DNA of 64,000 nucleotides from JAPOXR01 sp963664715 (GTDB lineage Bacteria; Pseudomonadota; Alphaproteobacteria; Rhodobacterales; Rhodobacteraceae), in assembly GCA_963664715.2 (NCBI GenBank), contig CAXXUY010000011.1:620001-684000 (forward strand). The letters run 5' to 3'. How positions within the stretch are numbered: position 1 is the first letter of the stretch; each line of letters opens with the position of its first letter. Made by a program: the position numbers and the translations under genes. Below the pieces are notes generated by a model. The model ran no database searches. It had not been told where the DNA came from and saw only the letters and a program-made list of their open reading frames with translations. Positions 62,732-64,000 of this stretch are shown here, piece after piece.

Positions 62732-63831
62732 GCGTTCCGGTCGCAGCGAGACCGTTCATCGCCTTTCCGTCGCTGCTGCGCCGGCACGGCTTTGCCGTTT
62801 CGCCGGACCAGACGATCGGCTTCGTGGAGGCCATCGGACTGCTTGGCCCGCGCGGCATGGCAGACATTCGACGCGCCGCGATTGCGATGCTTGCAATCCC
62901 GAAGGAGCGGGAGCCGGTGTTTGATGCGCTGTTCCGGGCGTTCTTTCTGGGACAGACCGTGGAGGCGCCGGCCGGCACCGATGATCATGACCGGGATGCG
63001 GAGGCGCGGGAGGATCGCGGCGGCGACATCGAGGTCGCCGAACAGGAGCACCCCGAACCTTCGGGCACTTTGGCGACGGCTGCGGAACGGCTTGCGAGCC
63101 GCCGGTTCCCTCGACGGGACGAGGACCGCGACCTCGAAAGGTTCGCCAGGCTCGCCCCCGCCGGCCTGCCGCACCGACGGACCCGTCGGCTGGTGCCCGC
63201 CGTACGCGGAACTCATTTCGACCTGAGGCGGACACTTCGAAAGGCTATCCAGCGCGGCGGCGAGGCCGTGACGATGGCCGTGCGGCGGCGCAGGCGCCAA
63301 CAGCGGCGCGTGCTGCTCCTGATCGACGTTTCGGGGTCGATGAAGGAGCGAACGGAATGGGCATTGCGGTTCGCACATGTCCTGGCATCCGTCGCCGAGC
63401 GTCTGGAGGTCTTCACGCTCGGCACCCGCCTGACGCGCATCACGCCGGCACTGGCGATCCGCGACCGCGCCCGCGCCCTTGCCAGGATCGGTTCGTTGGC
63501 GGCGGACATCGACGGCGGCACGCGACTCGGCGAGGCATTGCAGGCATTCCTGAACGTTCCCCGGTATTCCGCCCACTCCCGGGGTGCGGCGGTCGTCGTG
63601 CTGTCGGACGGACTTGAACGGGGCGATCCGGGACCGATGGTCGATGCGGTGCGGCGGCTTTCGCGCGATGCCTGGCGACTGACCTGGCTGACGCCGCTCG
63701 CCGCCGATGCCGAATTCAGTCCGCAGACCCGGGCGCTTTCGCACGCCATGCATCATTTCGACGACCTTGCGGACGGCAGCACACCGGGTGCGGTCGCCGA
63801 TCACCTTCTCGGCATCGGACGACTTCGATGA
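62728..63831 (+). CDS. VWA-domain protein (CoxE-like)
   Basis: 367 residues. The MIDAS motif DVSGSM (D200, S202, S204) starts a von Willebrand A domain, with VVVLSDGLERGDP as the later metal ligand region. The N-terminal about 160 residues are helical with an acidic stretch near 83-112. Family partner of MoxR ATPases; CoxE is needed for maturation of CO dehydrogenase. The basic run AVRRRRRQQRR (about 184-194) precedes the VWA domain. The stop overlaps the next ATG. Confidence 0.9.
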   Translation: MSVPVAARPFIAFPSLLRRHGFAVSPDQTIGFVEAIGLLGPRGMADIRRAAIAMLAIPKEREPVFDALFRAFFLGQTVEAPAGTDDHDRDAEAREDRGGDIEVAEQEHPEPSGTLATAAERLASRRFPRRDEDRDLERFARLAPAGLPHRRTRRLVPAVRGTHFDLRRTLRKAIQRGGEAVTMAVRRRRRQQRRVLLLIDVSGSMKERTEWALRFAHVLASVAERLEVFTLGTRLTRITPALAIRDRARALARIGSLAADIDGGTRLGEALQAFLNVPRYSAHSRGAAVVVLSDGLERGDPGPMVDAVRRLSRDAWRLTWLTPLAADAEFSPQTRALSHAMHHFDDLADGSTPGAVADHLLGIGRLR

Positions 63832-64000
63832 TCGATTCCCACCACCATATCTGGATGCGCAGGGACCTGCCGTGGCTGATGGGACCCGAACAGCCCAGGA
63901 TCTTCGGATCCTACGGTTCGATCAGGAGGGACTACCCGATCAGGGAATACCTGGATGACGTCGCCGGAACCGGCATCGAAAAATCGGTCTACGTCCAGGC
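63828..64000 (+). CDS. Amidohydrolase family 2 protein, 5' part only
   Basis: 57 codons before the window ends. Opens with MIDSHHHIWMRRDLPWLMG; the HHH/IDSHHHIW start is the metal-binding strand of the amidohydrolase-2 (TIM-barrel) family, which hydrolyses lactones, amides or decarboxylates ring acids. ATG overlaps the CoxE-like stop, so it belongs to the operon and may act on the hydroxylated product. Confidence 0.8.
   Translation, partial: MIDSHHHIWMRRDLPWLMGPEQPRIFGSYGSIRRDYPIREYLDDVAGTGIEKSVYVQ

Overview
The window reads as chromosome of an alphaproteobacterium, probably a marine or host-associated heterotroph. The evidence is gene content: a secA / argJ / mutT neighbourhood, ubiG, an alphaproteobacterial EF-G-like GTPase, two TRAP transporters, several ABC importers with twin-arginine signal peptides, and CoxL/M/S-type molybdenum hydroxylase genes. 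No rRNA, tRNA, CRISPR array or phage gene was seen. No gene for a recognisable transcription regulator was found in 64 kb, which is unusual for a region with six transporters.

Layout. 1-518: decayed IS630-family transposase running off the left edge. 0.6-9.1 kb: EF-G-like GTPase, CinA-type protein, a PfkB sugar kinase with a fucose/arabinose-isomerase-like enzyme, a di-heme peroxidase diverging from a Sel1-repeat protein, and a PhyH dioxygenase. 9.3-12.4 kb: TRAP transporter (dctQ-dctM-dctP, minus strand). 12.7-19.5 kb: secA, argJ, a mutT-type Nudix gene, hemH and an NDUFAF5-like methyltransferase. 19.7-25.4 kb: Dpp/Opp-type peptide importer. 25.5-27.3 kb: ubiG and a proline iminopeptidase. 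27.4-34.3 kb: second TRAP system interleaved with an aldo/keto reductase, an aldehyde dehydrogenase and an iron-containing alcohol dehydrogenase, which looks like a catabolic unit. 34.4-36.1 kb: ilvD. 36.8-42.5 kb: an importer with two different ATPases (GlpSTPQV-like architecture), diverging from mtnK-mtnA (methylthioribose salvage) at 43.0-45.5 kb. 45.5-46.5 kb: an IS6-family element whose transposase has an internal amber stop and which has no target-site duplication.

46.58-64.0 kb (continuing past the right edge) is one tightly packed plus-strand operon, visibly more GC-rich than the left part. In order it encodes: a branched-chain-amino-acid-type ABC importer (SBP, LivH, LivM, LivG); a LivF ATPase fused to a Tm-1-like (UPF0261) domain; a PEP-hydrolase-family TIM-barrel protein; a 914-residue flotillin-like SPFH protein with a 44-residue coiled-coil super-repeat; two SRPBCC proteins; the FAD and [2Fe-2S] subunits of a xanthine-dehydrogenase/CO-dehydrogenase-family hydroxylase; a molybdopterin subunit split into two genes; MoxR/CoxD- and CoxE-like maturation proteins; and the start of an amidohydrolase. 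Almost every gene overlaps or abuts the next. I infer an uptake-plus-hydroxylation pathway, possibly organised at a flotillin membrane platform, for an unidentified (perhaps N-heterocyclic or aromatic) substrate. This is the best candidate for an undescribed system in the window.
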